Shown here in pieces: positions 42,772 to 51,485 of a stretch of DNA of 64,000 bases (position 1 is the first letter of the stretch; each line of letters starts with the position of its first letter). The notes beneath the pieces are model-generated. The model had not been told where the DNA came from. It saw only the letters and a list, made by a program, of their open reading frames with translations, and did not search any database. The DNA is from Blautia glucerasea (GTDB lineage: Bacteria; Bacillota; Clostridia; Lachnospirales; Lachnospiraceae), in the NCBI RefSeq assembly GCF_013304385.1, contig NZ_JAAITU010000001.1, forward strand, positions 1 to 64,000, in the 5' to 3' direction. A program made the position numbers and the translations under genes.

Positions 42772-44118
42772 TTATGGTAATCTTGAAGCAGATGCTTGTT
42801 GCAGATGAGTAAAATACCGGATCAGGGCAATAAGATGCAGCAGAGAAAGAAGCAGTTCACCAGACAGCATACCATAAAAATAGCCTCGGATTCCCATAGC
42901 GGGAATGGCAAAGATTACAAACAGGATCCGAAGAAGAGCTCCGGACATGTTGTGGAACAGACAGCGGGAAGCTTTTCCAAGGCCATTTAGTATACTGACC
43001 ATAGCGGTATTCATATATAGAAATGGGCAGATGAAAGCCAGGGAGGTAATATAGTTTCCGGCAGTAATGCTGTTAAAAAGAAAAACACCTGCAAAGTGAC
43101 CGAAAAAAAGAAAAAACAGGGCACAGATACATCCAAGAAAAAGACAGCCCATGCAGGAACTGCGGACCACATAGGAAATCCTTTTTCTGTTTCTAAGTGC
43201 CTGAAGCTGAGCAATAGAAGGCATAAGCATAACTGCTGCGGAGGTGGTAAGGGTGGAAGGAAAAAGAAGAAGCGGCAGGGTCATGCCTGTAAAGACTCCA
43301 TAGACCCCAAGAGCGTCTGTACGGGACAGACCATATGCCTGTAGCTGTCCGGGGATCAGCACCACTTCAATACTGCCAAGTAAGGTGAGCAATACTTTAT
43401 TCAGGGTATGAGGAACCGATTCCCAAAAAAGCCGGCAGATGGATGCAAAGGGTTTATGGATGAATCTGATTTTATAGGAAGTTTTTTGAAAATGAATGCC
43501 AAGGGTAAGAAGGGATGAAAGGCAGGCAGCAATCTCTCCGCAAAGGGCACCAATGCCGGCAAGAAGCGGTGTAACCGGCTTTTTTTCTGACAGAAGGATC
43601 AGATAAACCAGGTAAGAACTGCCAATACGCACTGCCTGTTCAAATAACTGTATGCAGGAAGGCGTTAGGGCCTGCTTCATGGAATAATAGTAACTGCTGA
43701 CACAGGTATGTAGCGCACTGAGAGGAAAACAAAAAGACATAAGACAAATCAAGGGAAGGGTGGCCGGCTCTTTCAGAATCCGGACTGCAATAAAAACTGC
43801 ATTTTTATATAAAATAAATGAAATACCAACAGACAAAAACATACAGATGCTTGTTCCAAGGAGAAAGGTATCTTTTGCCTGCTGATCCTTTCCAAGAGCT
43901 TGCAGTGATGCGCAGCCCCGGGAGATTACTGCCTGCATACCAAAAGCGGTCATTGCAAGCAGCAAAGCAGAAAGAGGGAGAGAAAGCTGATAAATCCCCA
44001 CACCCTGTGCACCAATGGTGTGTGAAAGGAATATTCTATAAAAGAAGCCAGCCAGCCGGCAAAGAAGCCCTGTACAGGTAAGAATCAATGTTCCTTTCAG
44101 AAATTGTTCCTTTGACAT
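42772..44118 (-). CDS. MOP-superfamily flippase, SpoVB-like
   Basis: 448 residues with 12-14 membrane segments. The start (KGTLILTCTGLLCRLAGFFYR) and the GAQGVGIYQL segment are those of polysaccharide-type flippases of the MOP superfamily, closest by pattern to SpoVB/MurJ-like proteins of Firmicutes, which move lipid-linked cell-wall or cortex precursors. It is about 70 residues shorter than Bacillus SpoVB, mainly at the C-terminus. No polysaccharide operon is adjacent. The SpoVB link is an inference from pattern. Confidence 0.75.
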   Translation of the reverse strand: MSKEQFLKGTLILTCTGLLCRLAGFFYRIFLSHTIGAQGVGIYQLSLPLSALLLAMTAFGMQAVISRGCASLQALGKDQQAKDTFLLGTSICMFLSVGISFILYKNAVFIAVRILKEPATLPLICLMSFCFPLSALHTCVSSYYYSMKQALTPSCIQLFEQAVRIGSSYLVYLILLSEKKPVTPLLAGIGALCGEIAACLSSLLTLGIHFQKTSYKIRFIHKPFASICRLFWESVPHTLNKVLLTLLGSIEVVLIPGQLQAYGLSRTDALGVYGVFTGMTLPLLLFPSTLTTSAAVMLMPSIAQLQALRNRKRISYVVRSSCMGCLFLGCICALFFLFFGHFAGVFLFNSITAGNYITSLAFICPFLYMNTAMVSILNGLGKASRCLFHNMSGALLRILFVIFAIPAMGIRGYFYGMLSGELLLSLLHLIALIRYFTHLQQASASRLP

Positions 44119-44169
44119 AACCGTACCGCCTGAATATATAATTTTTATCAGTATATTCTAAAAAGCACC

Positions 44170-44198
44170 TTGACAGAACGAAATGTATCTGGTAAAGT
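44170..44198 (+). promoter_or_regulatory. Promoter of the Rrf2-nifS-nifU genes
   Basis: TTGACA (44170-44175) and TAAAGT (44193-44198) have a 17-base spacer. It points away from the flippase gene. A regulator site around it is likely but none could be picked out with confidence. Confidence 0.55.
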
Positions 44199-44245
44199 TA
44201 GGTGAAATCCAAGGAAAACACTAGGAATTAAAAAGAGGCGATAAA

Positions 44246-44737
44246 ATGAAATTTTCCACACGGGCAAGATATGGCCTCAGGGCGTTGATTGATTTAGGCA
44301 TGTACAGTGAGGCAGAGAGCGTATCTCTCCAGAGCATTGCCGACAGACAGGGGATTTCCATGGGATATCTGGAACAGCTGATGGCACTTCTTAAGAAAGC
44401 CGGTTATGTGAAGAGCAGCCGGGGAGCCTGCGGAGGATATCGTCTGGCAATGCCGGCCGGTGAGATTTCTGTGGGAGACGTTTTAAGAGTGCTGGAAGGC
44501 AGTCTGGAGGCTGTGGAGTGTGCCGGCAACGAAGACAGCGGAGGATGCACAGGCGCTGATCTTTGCGTTGCCAAATACGTATGGAAACGTATAAACGACA
44601 GTATTACACAGGCTGTGGATACAATGACCCTGGGAGAACTGATCTGCGAAAGTATTAAAGTGCAGGAAAAGAATCAGGGACAGCAAAGAGGCAATGGAGT
44701 GATCTGCCCTAACAGCCGTACAAAAAACGAAGAGTGA
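44246..44737 (+). CDS. Rrf2 family regulator, IscR-like
   Basis: 163 residues. A winged helix (STRARYGLRALIDLGMY, then IADRQGISMGYLEQLM) is followed by three cysteines, C92, C101 and C107, in the region that binds a 2Fe-2S cluster in IscR; the spacing (x8, x5) is longer than the classic x5, x5. It precedes nifS and nifU, so it probably senses Fe-S status and adjusts their expression. CymR-like regulators lack these cysteines, which argues against a CymR role. RBS AAAAAGAGGCG precedes the ATG. Confidence 0.88.
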   Translation: MKFSTRARYGLRALIDLGMYSEAESVSLQSIADRQGISMGYLEQLMALLKKAGYVKSSRGACGGYRLAMPAGEISVGDVLRVLEGSLEAVECAGNEDSGGCTGADLCVAKYVWKRINDSITQAVDTMTLGELICESIKVQEKNQGQQRGNGVICPNSRTKNEE

Positions 44738-44770
44738 TAGTAACTATTCAGTAGGTAGTATCTTCATTCT

Positions 44771-44799
44771 GTAAAGCAGTAGCAAGGAGTCTGCTTTAC
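44771..44799 (+). promoter_or_regulatory. Hairpin in the leader of nifS
   Basis: GTAAAGCAG (44771-44779) and CTGCTTTAC (44791-44799) form a perfect 9-bp stem with an 11-base loop containing GGAG. The nifS ribosome site (CAGGAGG) follows immediately. Just upstream, GTAACTATTCAGTA (44740-44753) is a half copy of the GTAACTG repeat family. Confidence 0.5.
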
Positions 44800-44819
44800 T
44801 ATGACAGGAGGACATAGAA

Positions 44820-46007
44820 ATGGGAAAAATGATATATCTGGACAATGCAGCAACAACAAAGACGGCACCGGAGGTTGTGGAAGCAATGCTTCCTTATTTT
44901 ACAGAAATGTATGGAAATCCCTCCAGTGTATATGATTTTGCCGGAAAAAGCAAAGATGCTGTGACAAAGGGCAGAGAGCAGATCGCAAATGTTCTTGGCG
45001 CCAAAAAAGAGGAAATTTATTTCACAGCAGGCGGTTCTGAGGCTGACAACTGGGCATTAAAAGCAACTTTTGAGGCTTACAAGTCAAAAGGCAACCATAT
45101 TATTACTACTAAGATCGAGCATCATGCGATTCTTCATACCTGCGAATACCTGGAAAAAGAAAGAGGGGCAAAGATCACTTATCTTGATGTGGATGAGAAT
45201 GGAGTTGTAAAGCTTGATGAGCTGGAAAAGGCCATTACACCGGAGACCATCCTGATTTCTGTTATGTTTGCAAATAATGAGATCGGTACACTGCAGCCGA
45301 TCAAGGAGATCGGAATGATCGCCAAAGAGCATGGCATTCTTTTCCATACAGATGCAGTACAGGCATTTGGTCAGGTTCCCATCAATGTGGATGAGCTTGG
45401 CATTGATATGCTTAGTTCCAGCGGCCATAAGCTGAATGGACCAAAGGGCATCGGTTTCCTGTACATCCGTAAAGGCGTTAAGATCCGCAGCTTTGTACAT
45501 GGCGGAGCTCAGGAGAGAAAGCGCCGTGCAGGTACTGAGAATGTGCCGGGTATTGTTGGGTTTGGTGTGGCAGCAGAGCGTGCAATGCATTCCATGGCTG
45601 ACCGTACTGCAAAAGAGGTCCTGGTGAGAGATCATCTGATTAGCCGGATCACCAGTGAAATCCCATATGTAAAATTAAACGGACATCCAAAGAAGAGACT
45701 TCCAAACAATGTAAACGTAAGCTTCCAGTTTGTGGAAGGAGAGTCTATGCTTCTGATGCTGGACAGCTTTGGTATCTGTGCATCCAGCGGTTCTGCCTGT
45801 ACATCCGGATCCCTGGATCCTTCCCATGTACTTCTGGCAATCGGACTGCCTCATGAGATCGCACACGGTTCCCTCCGTCTCACCTTAAGCGAAGAGACTA
45901 CCATGGAAGATGCAGATTTTGTTGTGGATAAGTTAAAGGATATTGTGGCGAACTTAAGAAGCATGTCTCCATTATATGAAGATTTCATAAAAAAACAGAA
46001 CAAATAA
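44820..46007 (+). CDS. nifS: Cysteine desulfurase NifS/IscS
   Basis: 395 residues. The PLP lysine is Lys204 (SSSGHKLNGPKG) and the catalytic loop cysteine is Cys327 (SSGSACTSGSLDPS), with HTDAVQAFGQ and NNEIGT as further class V aminotransferase marks. The enzyme removes sulfur from cysteine and passes it to the NifU scaffold encoded 51 bases downstream. The short gap from the Rrf2 gene suggests one transcript. Confidence 0.95.
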   Translation: MGKMIYLDNAATTKTAPEVVEAMLPYFTEMYGNPSSVYDFAGKSKDAVTKGREQIANVLGAKKEEIYFTAGGSEADNWALKATFEAYKSKGNHIITTKIEHHAILHTCEYLEKERGAKITYLDVDENGVVKLDELEKAITPETILISVMFANNEIGTLQPIKEIGMIAKEHGILFHTDAVQAFGQVPINVDELGIDMLSSSGHKLNGPKGIGFLYIRKGVKIRSFVHGGAQERKRRAGTENVPGIVGFGVAAERAMHSMADRTAKEVLVRDHLISRITSEIPYVKLNGHPKKRLPNNVNVSFQFVEGESMLLMLDSFGICASSGSACTSGSLDPSHVLLAIGLPHEIAHGSLRLTLSEETTMEDADFVVDKLKDIVANLRSMSPLYEDFIKKQNK

Positions 46008-46058
46008 AGAAGCTAAATCTAAAAAAAGTGTAAAAGCACTTGTCAGGAGGAAAAAAAC

Positions 46059-46505
46059 ATGTATAGTGATAAAGTAATGGATCATTTTCAGCATCCCAGA
46101 AATGTGGGAGAGATTGAGAACGCAAGCGGTGTTGGTACAGTTGGCAATGCTAAATGTGGCGACATTATGAGAATCTTTCTGGACATTGATGAGAATACAC
46201 ATATTATAAAGGACTGCAAATTCAAGACCTTTGGCTGTGGTGCTGCAGTAGCGACCAGCAGTATGGCAACTGAGATGGTAAAAGGCAAGACCATCGAAGA
46301 AGCCATGGAAGTTACCAATAAGGCGGTTATGGAAGCACTTGACGGACTTCCGCCAGTAAAGGTACACTGTTCCCTTTTGGCTGAGGAAGCCATCCATGCT
46401 GCATTATGGGATTATTCACAGAAGCATGGCATCAAGATCGAAGGATTAAAGAAGCCAAAGAGTGATATCCATGAGGGAGAAGAGGCTGAGGAAGAGGAGT
46501 ATTAA
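46059..46505 (+). CDS. nifU: Fe-S cluster scaffold NifU/IscU
   Basis: 148 residues of the IscU-type NifU N-terminal domain. The three ligand cysteines are C33 (AKCGD), C60 (GCGAA) and C104 (HCSLL), with Asp35 after the first. It builds clusters from NifS sulfur. The C-terminal tail is acidic (EGEEAEEEEY), which is not part of the core fold. AGGAGG precedes the ATG. Confidence 0.95.
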   Translation: MYSDKVMDHFQHPRNVGEIENASGVGTVGNAKCGDIMRIFLDIDENTHIIKDCKFKTFGCGAAVATSSMATEMVKGKTIEEAMEVTNKAVMEALDGLPPVKVHCSLLAEEAIHAALWDYSQKHGIKIEGLKKPKSDIHEGEEAEEEEY

Positions 46506-46559
46506 TCTCTTCCCAGGCCCAAGATACAGGTGAGGCTGCAGTCGTTATAGTCTATCTCA

Positions 46560-46605
46560 GTCGAGAAGACTCCCACCTCTTTCAGGTGTTGAGTAACTGC
46601 TCGAC
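46560..46605 (+). repeat. Nested palindromic element, copy 2
   Basis: The outer arms are GTCGAG (46560-46565) and CTCGAC (46600-46605), the middle ACTC (46569-46572) and GAGT (46591-46594), the inner CACCT/AGGTG. The core GACTCCCACCTCTTTCAGGT is homologous to that at 4349-4369. The outer stem has a different sequence from copy 1 but still pairs. It lies between nifU and the P-type ATPase gene. Confidence 0.65.
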
Positions 46606-46660
46606 TTGAAGTGAGAAGATTCATCTTAAATTCGAGGCAAAAGAGATAAAAAGAAAAAGG

Positions 46661-46740
46661 GTAACTGTTTTGCTGGCAGTATTCATTCAGGTGATCTGGA
46701 AAGTTTTTGCATTGCAGATGCCAGTGTGTGAAACAGTTAC
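46661..46740 (+). repeat. Long GTAACTGTTT...AAACAGTTAC repeat
   Basis: GTAACTGTTT (46661-46670) and AAACAGTTAC (46731-46740) are perfect 10-base inverted arms. An inner pair CTGGCA (46673-46678) and TGCCAG (46719-46724) strengthens the fold. It is the largest member of the family seen at 18532, 30240 and 13433. The 3' arm ends 17 bases before the ATPase start, so it would be in the leader mRNA. Confidence 0.65.
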
Positions 46741-46757
46741 GAAAAAGGAAAATAACG

Positions 46758-49316
46758 ATGACAGGACTTACAAATCAACAGGTTCAGGAACGAATCGATG
46801 CAGGCAAAGTAAATGCAAATGAGAACCCTAATACCAGGACATATAAGCAGATTATCCGGGAGAATACGCTGACATTTTTCAACTTTCTCAATCTGGTGCT
46901 TCTTGTCCTGGTTCTTTTAGTGGGATCATATAAGAATTCCATGTTCGTCGGGATCATCATTGTCAATACAGTGATCGGTATCGCTCAGGAGATCCGCGCA
47001 AAGAAGACCCTGGACAAGCTGGCAATCCTTACTGAGAGTAAAGCAGTGGTGTTGCGGGAAGGACAGAAGTGGAGTGTTCCTACAGATCAGCTTGTTCTGG
47101 ATGACATTCTGTTTCTGAAGACCGGGGATCAGATCCCAGCGGATGCCAGAGTGCTTGAGGGAAGTATTGAGGTGAATGAATCCCTCCTTACAGGTGAGGC
47201 AGACAATCTGACCAAGAATCCTGGGGACGATCTTTTTTCAGGAAGCTTTGTCACAGCAGGAGAGGCTTGCTGTCAGGTTGTTCATGTAGGGAAAGACAAT
47301 TATGCGTCACAGATCACCAGTGAAGCAAAGGAGTTTAAAAGGCATAATTCTGAACTGCGTAATTCCCTGAATGCGATCCTGAAGGTGATCAGTATTATTA
47401 TTGTACCTATGGGAATGCTGCTGTTTTACAAGCAGTATTATATAGCAGGTGATAATATCCGGGATGCAGTGGTAAATATGGCTTCTGCAGTTCTTGGGAT
47501 GATCCCGGAAGGGCTTGTTCTGCTTACCAGTGTGGCATTGACTTTGGGAGCATTAAACCTTACCAGGAAGAATACATTGGTGCAGGAATTGTATTGTATT
47601 GAGACGCTTGCCAGGGTAGATACCTTGTGCTTGGATAAGACAGGCACCATCACCTCCGGTTCTATGAAGGTACAGGAAGTGGTTTCTTATAAGATGGCTT
47701 TAAAACGGACTGAAGATACCGGGAAGACAGAAGAAGTTTTGCCTGCCCTGCCTGTTGCTGTGGCAGATACAGCCAATACAATTCCAGTTGAAATAGATAC
47801 AGCTGAAACCAATATGGTTGAAGCAGATGCAGAGCAGCCTGTGGTTCAGCTGTCAAATCCAGAAACAGCTGAAGACTCAGAAGAAAGCCAGGAAGAGATC
47901 CGCCATATCATGGGTAATCTGCTTTATGTGCTGAAAGATAAAAATGCTACAGCTGAGGCCTTAAATCATTACTTTACAAAGAAGAATGATTTGAAGGTTT
48001 CCCATGTGATTCCTTTTTCCTCAGACAGGAAATATAGTGGTGCTGTATTTGAAGGAGAAGGCACATATTTGATGGGAGCAGCACAGTTTTTGTTTCCAGA
48101 AGGAAATCAGCCGCTTCTGGATGTCTGTGCAGTTTATGGTGCACAGGGTCTTAGAGTGCTGGTGCTTGCAGCCAGCAAAGAGGAAAGCACAGGTACAGAG
48201 CTTCCAAAAGATCTGAAGCCTTTGGCACTTTTTCTTCTTACAGATGTGATCCGTGAGGATGCACCAGAAACGCTGGCATTTTTTGACAGCCAGGGTGTGG
48301 ATCTTAAGGTGATTTCAGGAGATGATCCGGTTACGGTTGCTGCCATTGCAAGAAAGGCAGGACTTAAGGATGCGGATCATTATATAGATGCTACTACGAT
48401 CACCACACCGGAGCAGATGGAAAAGGCAGTGGCAGAGTGTTCTGTATTTGGAAGGGTAACACCCCAGCAGAAAAAAGAAATGGTGCTGGCCTTGAAGAAA
48501 CAGGCGCATACAGTAGCTATGACCGGGGATGGTGTGAATGATGTACTTGCCCTAAAAGAGGCTGACTGTAGTGTAGCAATGGCAGAGGGTAGTGATGCTG
48601 CTAAGAATATTGCAAATATAGTGCTTCTGGATTCTAATTTTTCTGCTATGCCGGATATTGTGAACCAGGGAAGGCGTGTGGTAAATAATATTCGTACAGC
48701 AGCATCCATGTTTCTGATCAAGACGATTTTTTCGGTGCTGCTTTGCCTGATTACAATTTTCTGGGGGGATGCTTATCCTTTTGAACCAATTCAGATGTCT
48801 CTGATCAGCACCTGCGCCGTGGGGATCCCTACGTTCCTGCTTGCACAGGAAAATAATTTTAACAGGATCCAGCAGGGCTTTCTACGGTATGTATTTATGA
48901 ATGCCTTTCCGGCAGCAGTTACGATTACAGGCTGTGTATTTACTATTATGCTTGTATGCCAGAATGTATATCATTCTAATGAGATGCTGAACACAGCCTG
49001 TGTGCTTGTTACAGGATGGAATTATATGGCAGCGCTGAAGACGGTTTATGCACCGTTGAACCGGTATCGTAAAGTGATCATTTACGGTATGCAGTTTATC
49101 TTTTTTGCAGCTGCGGTGATCCTGCAGAAGCTTCTTGCCCTGGGTGCATTGGAGTTTGGTATGATTATCCTTGTGTTTATCCTGATGACATTTTCACCGG
49201 TATTGATCGACGTGATCACAGCATGGATCCACACACTTTACGTAAAACTCGAAGAAAGAGAAGAAAGAGAAGAAAGAGGTTTCCTCTCCCTTCTCTTTGA
49301 GAAAATACAGAAATGA
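46758..49316 (+). CDS. P-type cation ATPase, CtpE-like
   Basis: 852 residues. TGE (145-147) lies in the actuator domain, the phosphorylated aspartate is Asp293 (CLDKTGTIT), and the hinge is AMTGDGVNDVLALKEAD. Membrane helix 4 reads MIPEGLVLLTSVALTLG, the PEGL form found in mycobacterial CtpE, a Ca2+ ATPase, so calcium uptake is the best guess. An acidic, Ala/Thr/Val-rich insert of about 65 residues (~313-380) sits between the P domain and the N domain. The C-terminus carries EEREEREERG from a short 9-base DNA repeat. AAGGAAAA precedes the ATG at 46758; an earlier ATG at 46707 lies in the repeat. Confidence 0.88.
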   Translation: MTGLTNQQVQERIDAGKVNANENPNTRTYKQIIRENTLTFFNFLNLVLLVLVLLVGSYKNSMFVGIIIVNTVIGIAQEIRAKKTLDKLAILTESKAVVLREGQKWSVPTDQLVLDDILFLKTGDQIPADARVLEGSIEVNESLLTGEADNLTKNPGDDLFSGSFVTAGEACCQVVHVGKDNYASQITSEAKEFKRHNSELRNSLNAILKVISIIIVPMGMLLFYKQYYIAGDNIRDAVVNMASAVLGMIPEGLVLLTSVALTLGALNLTRKNTLVQELYCIETLARVDTLCLDKTGTITSGSMKVQEVVSYKMALKRTEDTGKTEEVLPALPVAVADTANTIPVEIDTAETNMVEADAEQPVVQLSNPETAEDSEESQEEIRHIMGNLLYVLKDKNATAEALNHYFTKKNDLKVSHVIPFSSDRKYSGAVFEGEGTYLMGAAQFLFPEGNQPLLDVCAVYGAQGLRVLVLAASKEESTGTELPKDLKPLALFLLTDVIREDAPETLAFFDSQGVDLKVISGDDPVTVAAIARKAGLKDADHYIDATTITTPEQMEKAVAECSVFGRVTPQQKKEMVLALKKQAHTVAMTGDGVNDVLALKEADCSVAMAEGSDAAKNIANIVLLDSNFSAMPDIVNQGRRVVNNIRTAASMFLIKTIFSVLLCLITIFWGDAYPFEPIQMSLISTCAVGIPTFLLAQENNFNRIQQGFLRYVFMNAFPAAVTITGCVFTIMLVCQNVYHSNEMLNTACVLVTGWNYMAALKTVYAPLNRYRKVIIYGMQFIFFAAAVILQKLLALGALEFGMIILVFILMTFSPVLIDVITAWIHTLYVKLEEREEREERGFLSLLFEKIQK

Positions 49317-49333
49317 TGGGATTGATCAATCAA

Positions 49334-50152
49334 TCAAAGCTTCAGGAACTGAGGCTTTCGTCCGCAAAAAACAGTGTAATATGTGAAGCCGCAGTCTGTT
49401 AAAAGGTCTGCGGCTTTTTCAAAACCGTAAGCCACTTTGGACGGATCATGTGCATCAGCTCCGATGGTAACGATTTCTCCGCCAAGTTCTCGGTAGCGCC
49501 GGATTACCTGTCTGCATGGATTAGGCTCTCCAAGACCATAATGGTAGCCACCGGTATTAAGCTCAAGTCCTACCTGCCTGCGGATCAGCTGTTTCAGGAT
49601 CTCATCCAGGATATCCTGAAAACGTCCATATGAGTAGGAAGCATTTTTCCCTGGACCGTATCGGACAATATAGTCCAGATGGCCGTAAACATCCATCTGG
49701 TCAAATACAGAAAGATTCTCCAGGATAGATTCAAAGTATTCCATATAGCAGCGGGTAACTTTACGTCCTTTATAAAACTCCGGATAGTACGGGTCCTGAC
49801 CATGTACCACATGGGAGGATCCGATCACAAAATCAAAGGGATGATCTTCTAAAAGCTGTTGGAACTGCTGGGCCAGATGAGGCTGAAGTCCGATCTCGAT
49901 CCCAAAATGGATCTGCAGATCCTGGCTGTATTTCTCTTTCAGGTGATGCAGCCTGGCATGATAAGCCGGGATATCAAGGTCAAAAGTCAGGCCGTCCGGA
50001 TCAGCAGGATAGTCCGGATCAAAGTGTTCTGTAAAGCAGATGCCGGAAAGATTTCTGGAAATAGCTGCCTGGATCATGTCCTCCATCGGTGTTTCTGAAT
50101 CGGCAGAAAATGAAGAATGCATATGGCAGTCCCACAGGATCTGGTTCTTCAT
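49334..50152 (-). CDS. PHP-domain histidinol-phosphatase (HisJ/HisK family)
   Basis: 272 residues of the PHP fold: DCHMHSSFS at the N-terminus, FTEHFD, GIEIGLQP, GSSHVVHG, YGHLDYI and GADAHDP carry the metal-binding His, Asp and Glu residues. The size and motifs fit histidinol-phosphatase of Gram-positive bacteria (the penultimate step of histidine synthesis). No his genes are adjacent, so other phosphoester substrates are possible. It converges on the ATPase gene. Confidence 0.85.
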   Translation of the reverse strand: MKNQILWDCHMHSSFSADSETPMEDMIQAAISRNLSGICFTEHFDPDYPADPDGLTFDLDIPAYHARLHHLKEKYSQDLQIHFGIEIGLQPHLAQQFQQLLEDHPFDFVIGSSHVVHGQDPYYPEFYKGRKVTRCYMEYFESILENLSVFDQMDVYGHLDYIVRYGPGKNASYSYGRFQDILDEILKQLIRRQVGLELNTGGYHYGLGEPNPCRQVIRRYRELGGEIVTIGADAHDPSKVAYGFEKAADLLTDCGFTYYTVFCGRKPQFLKL

Positions 50153-50247
50153 GACTGAAAACTCCTTTCATTTGAACATACGCCCCTATTGTAGCATAAG
50201 TTTAGGAAGTTTTTACAGATGATTGTAAGGTTTTTTCTAAAATGCTC

Positions 50248-50276
50248 TTGAATTTTTGTTTGGAATTAGGTACAAT
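50248..50276 (+). promoter_or_regulatory. Promoter of gap
   Basis: TTGAAT (50248-50253) and TACAAT (50271-50276) have a 17-base spacer. The 70-base leader to gap contains GGTTGATGTTTC and an AATTCATAGGAGG ribosome site. No CggR-type operator gene is present upstream. Confidence 0.55.
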
Positions 50277-50348
50277 ATGCCGTAGGTTGATGTTTCTTTA
50301 ACAAAGGTACATCATAATTTACCATTTAATTCATAGGAGGAATTTATC

Positions 50349-51368
50349 ATGGCAGTAAAAGTTGCAATTAACGGTTTTGGACGTATTGGTCGTCTTGCAT
50401 TCCGTCAGATGTTCGGAGCAGAGGGATTTGAAATCGTTGCTATCAACGATTTAACATCTCCTAAGATGCTGGCTCACTTATTAAAATATGATTCCACACA
50501 GGGAAGATACGCTCTTGCAGATACAGTTAAAGCAGGCGAGGATTCCATCACTGTTGACGGAAAAGAGATTAAGATCTATGCAAAAGCTAACGCTGCTGAG
50601 CTTCCATGGGGAGAGATCGGTGTAGACGTTGTTCTTGAGTGCACAGGTTTCTATACATCCAAAGACAAAGCACAGGCTCATATCGATGCTGGTGCTAAGC
50701 ATGTTATCATTTCCGCTCCGGCTGGAAACGATCTGAAGACTATCGTTTACAATGTAAACCATGAGACTCTTACAAAAGAGGATCACATCATTTCTGCAGC
50801 TTCCTGTACAACAAACTGCTTAGCTCCAATGGCTAAAGCATTAAATGACCTTGCTCCGATCAAATCCGGTATCATGTGCACAATCCACGCTTACACAGGC
50901 GATCAGATGACACTTGACGGACCGCAGAGAAAAGGCGATCTGAGAAGATCCCGTGCAGCTGCAGTTAATATCGTTCCGAACAGCACAGGTGCTGCAAAAG
51001 CTATCGGTCTGGTTATCCCAGAACTGAACGGCAAACTGATCGGTTCCGCACAGCGTGTACCGACCCCAACAGGTTCCACTACTATCCTTACAGCAGTTGT
51101 TGAAGGAAATGTAACAAAAGATCAGATCAATGCAGCTATGAAAGCAGCTTCCAATGAGTCCTTCGGATACAACGAGGACGAGATCGTATCCAGCGATATC
51201 GTTGGTATGAGATTTGGTTCTCTGTTTGATGCTACTCAGACAATGGTTCTTCCACTTGAGAATGGCACAACAGAGGTTCAGGTTGTTTCCTGGTATGACA
51301 ATGAGAACTCCTACACAAGCCAGATGGTTCGTACAATCAAACATTTTGGTAAACTGCTGAACGCTTAA
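50349..51368 (+). CDS. gap: Glyceraldehyde-3-phosphate dehydrogenase, type I
   Basis: 339 residues. The NAD-binding start [13 protein letters not shown], the catalytic cysteine Cys153 in [12 protein letters not shown], and HAYTGDQ are canonical. It oxidises glyceraldehyde-3-phosphate to 1,3-bisphosphoglycerate in glycolysis. Codon use is strongly biased, as expected of a highly expressed gene. It is first of gap-pgk-tpiA, with a terminator-like hairpin before pgk. AGGAGG precedes the ATG. Confidence 0.97.
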   Translation: MAVKVAINGFGRIGRLAFRQMFGAEGFEIVAINDLTSPKMLAHLLKYDSTQGRYALADTVKAGEDSITVDGKEIKIYAKANAAELPWGEIGVDVVLECTGFYTSKDKAQAHIDAGAKHVIISAPAGNDLKTIVYNVNHETLTKEDHIISAASCTTNCLAPMAKALNDLAPIKSGIMCTIHAYTGDQMTLDGPQRKGDLRRSRAAAVNIVPNSTGAAKAIGLVIPELNGKLIGSAQRVPTPTGSTTILTAVVEGNVTKDQINAAMKAASNESFGYNEDEIVSSDIVGMRFGSLFDATQTMVLPLENGTTEVQVVSWYDNENSYTSQMVRTIKHFGKLLNA

Positions 51369-51422
51369 TTACCGGCAGAGTAGGGTTTCAGTGCTGTAAA
51401 GCATACAAATAGACTCAGAGAA

Positions 51423-51454
51423 GGGTCCGGTCTGTATAGGACCGGATCCTTTTG
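51423..51454 (+). terminator. Strong hairpin plus T-run between gap and pgk
   Basis: GGGTCCGGTC (51423-51432) pairs with GACCGGATCC (51440-51449) with one G-T pair, followed by TTTTGTC. It would reduce read-through from gap into pgk. Confidence 0.75.
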
Positions 51455-51485
51455 TCTGTATAAAGTTAAAAGGAGGCATAACAAG

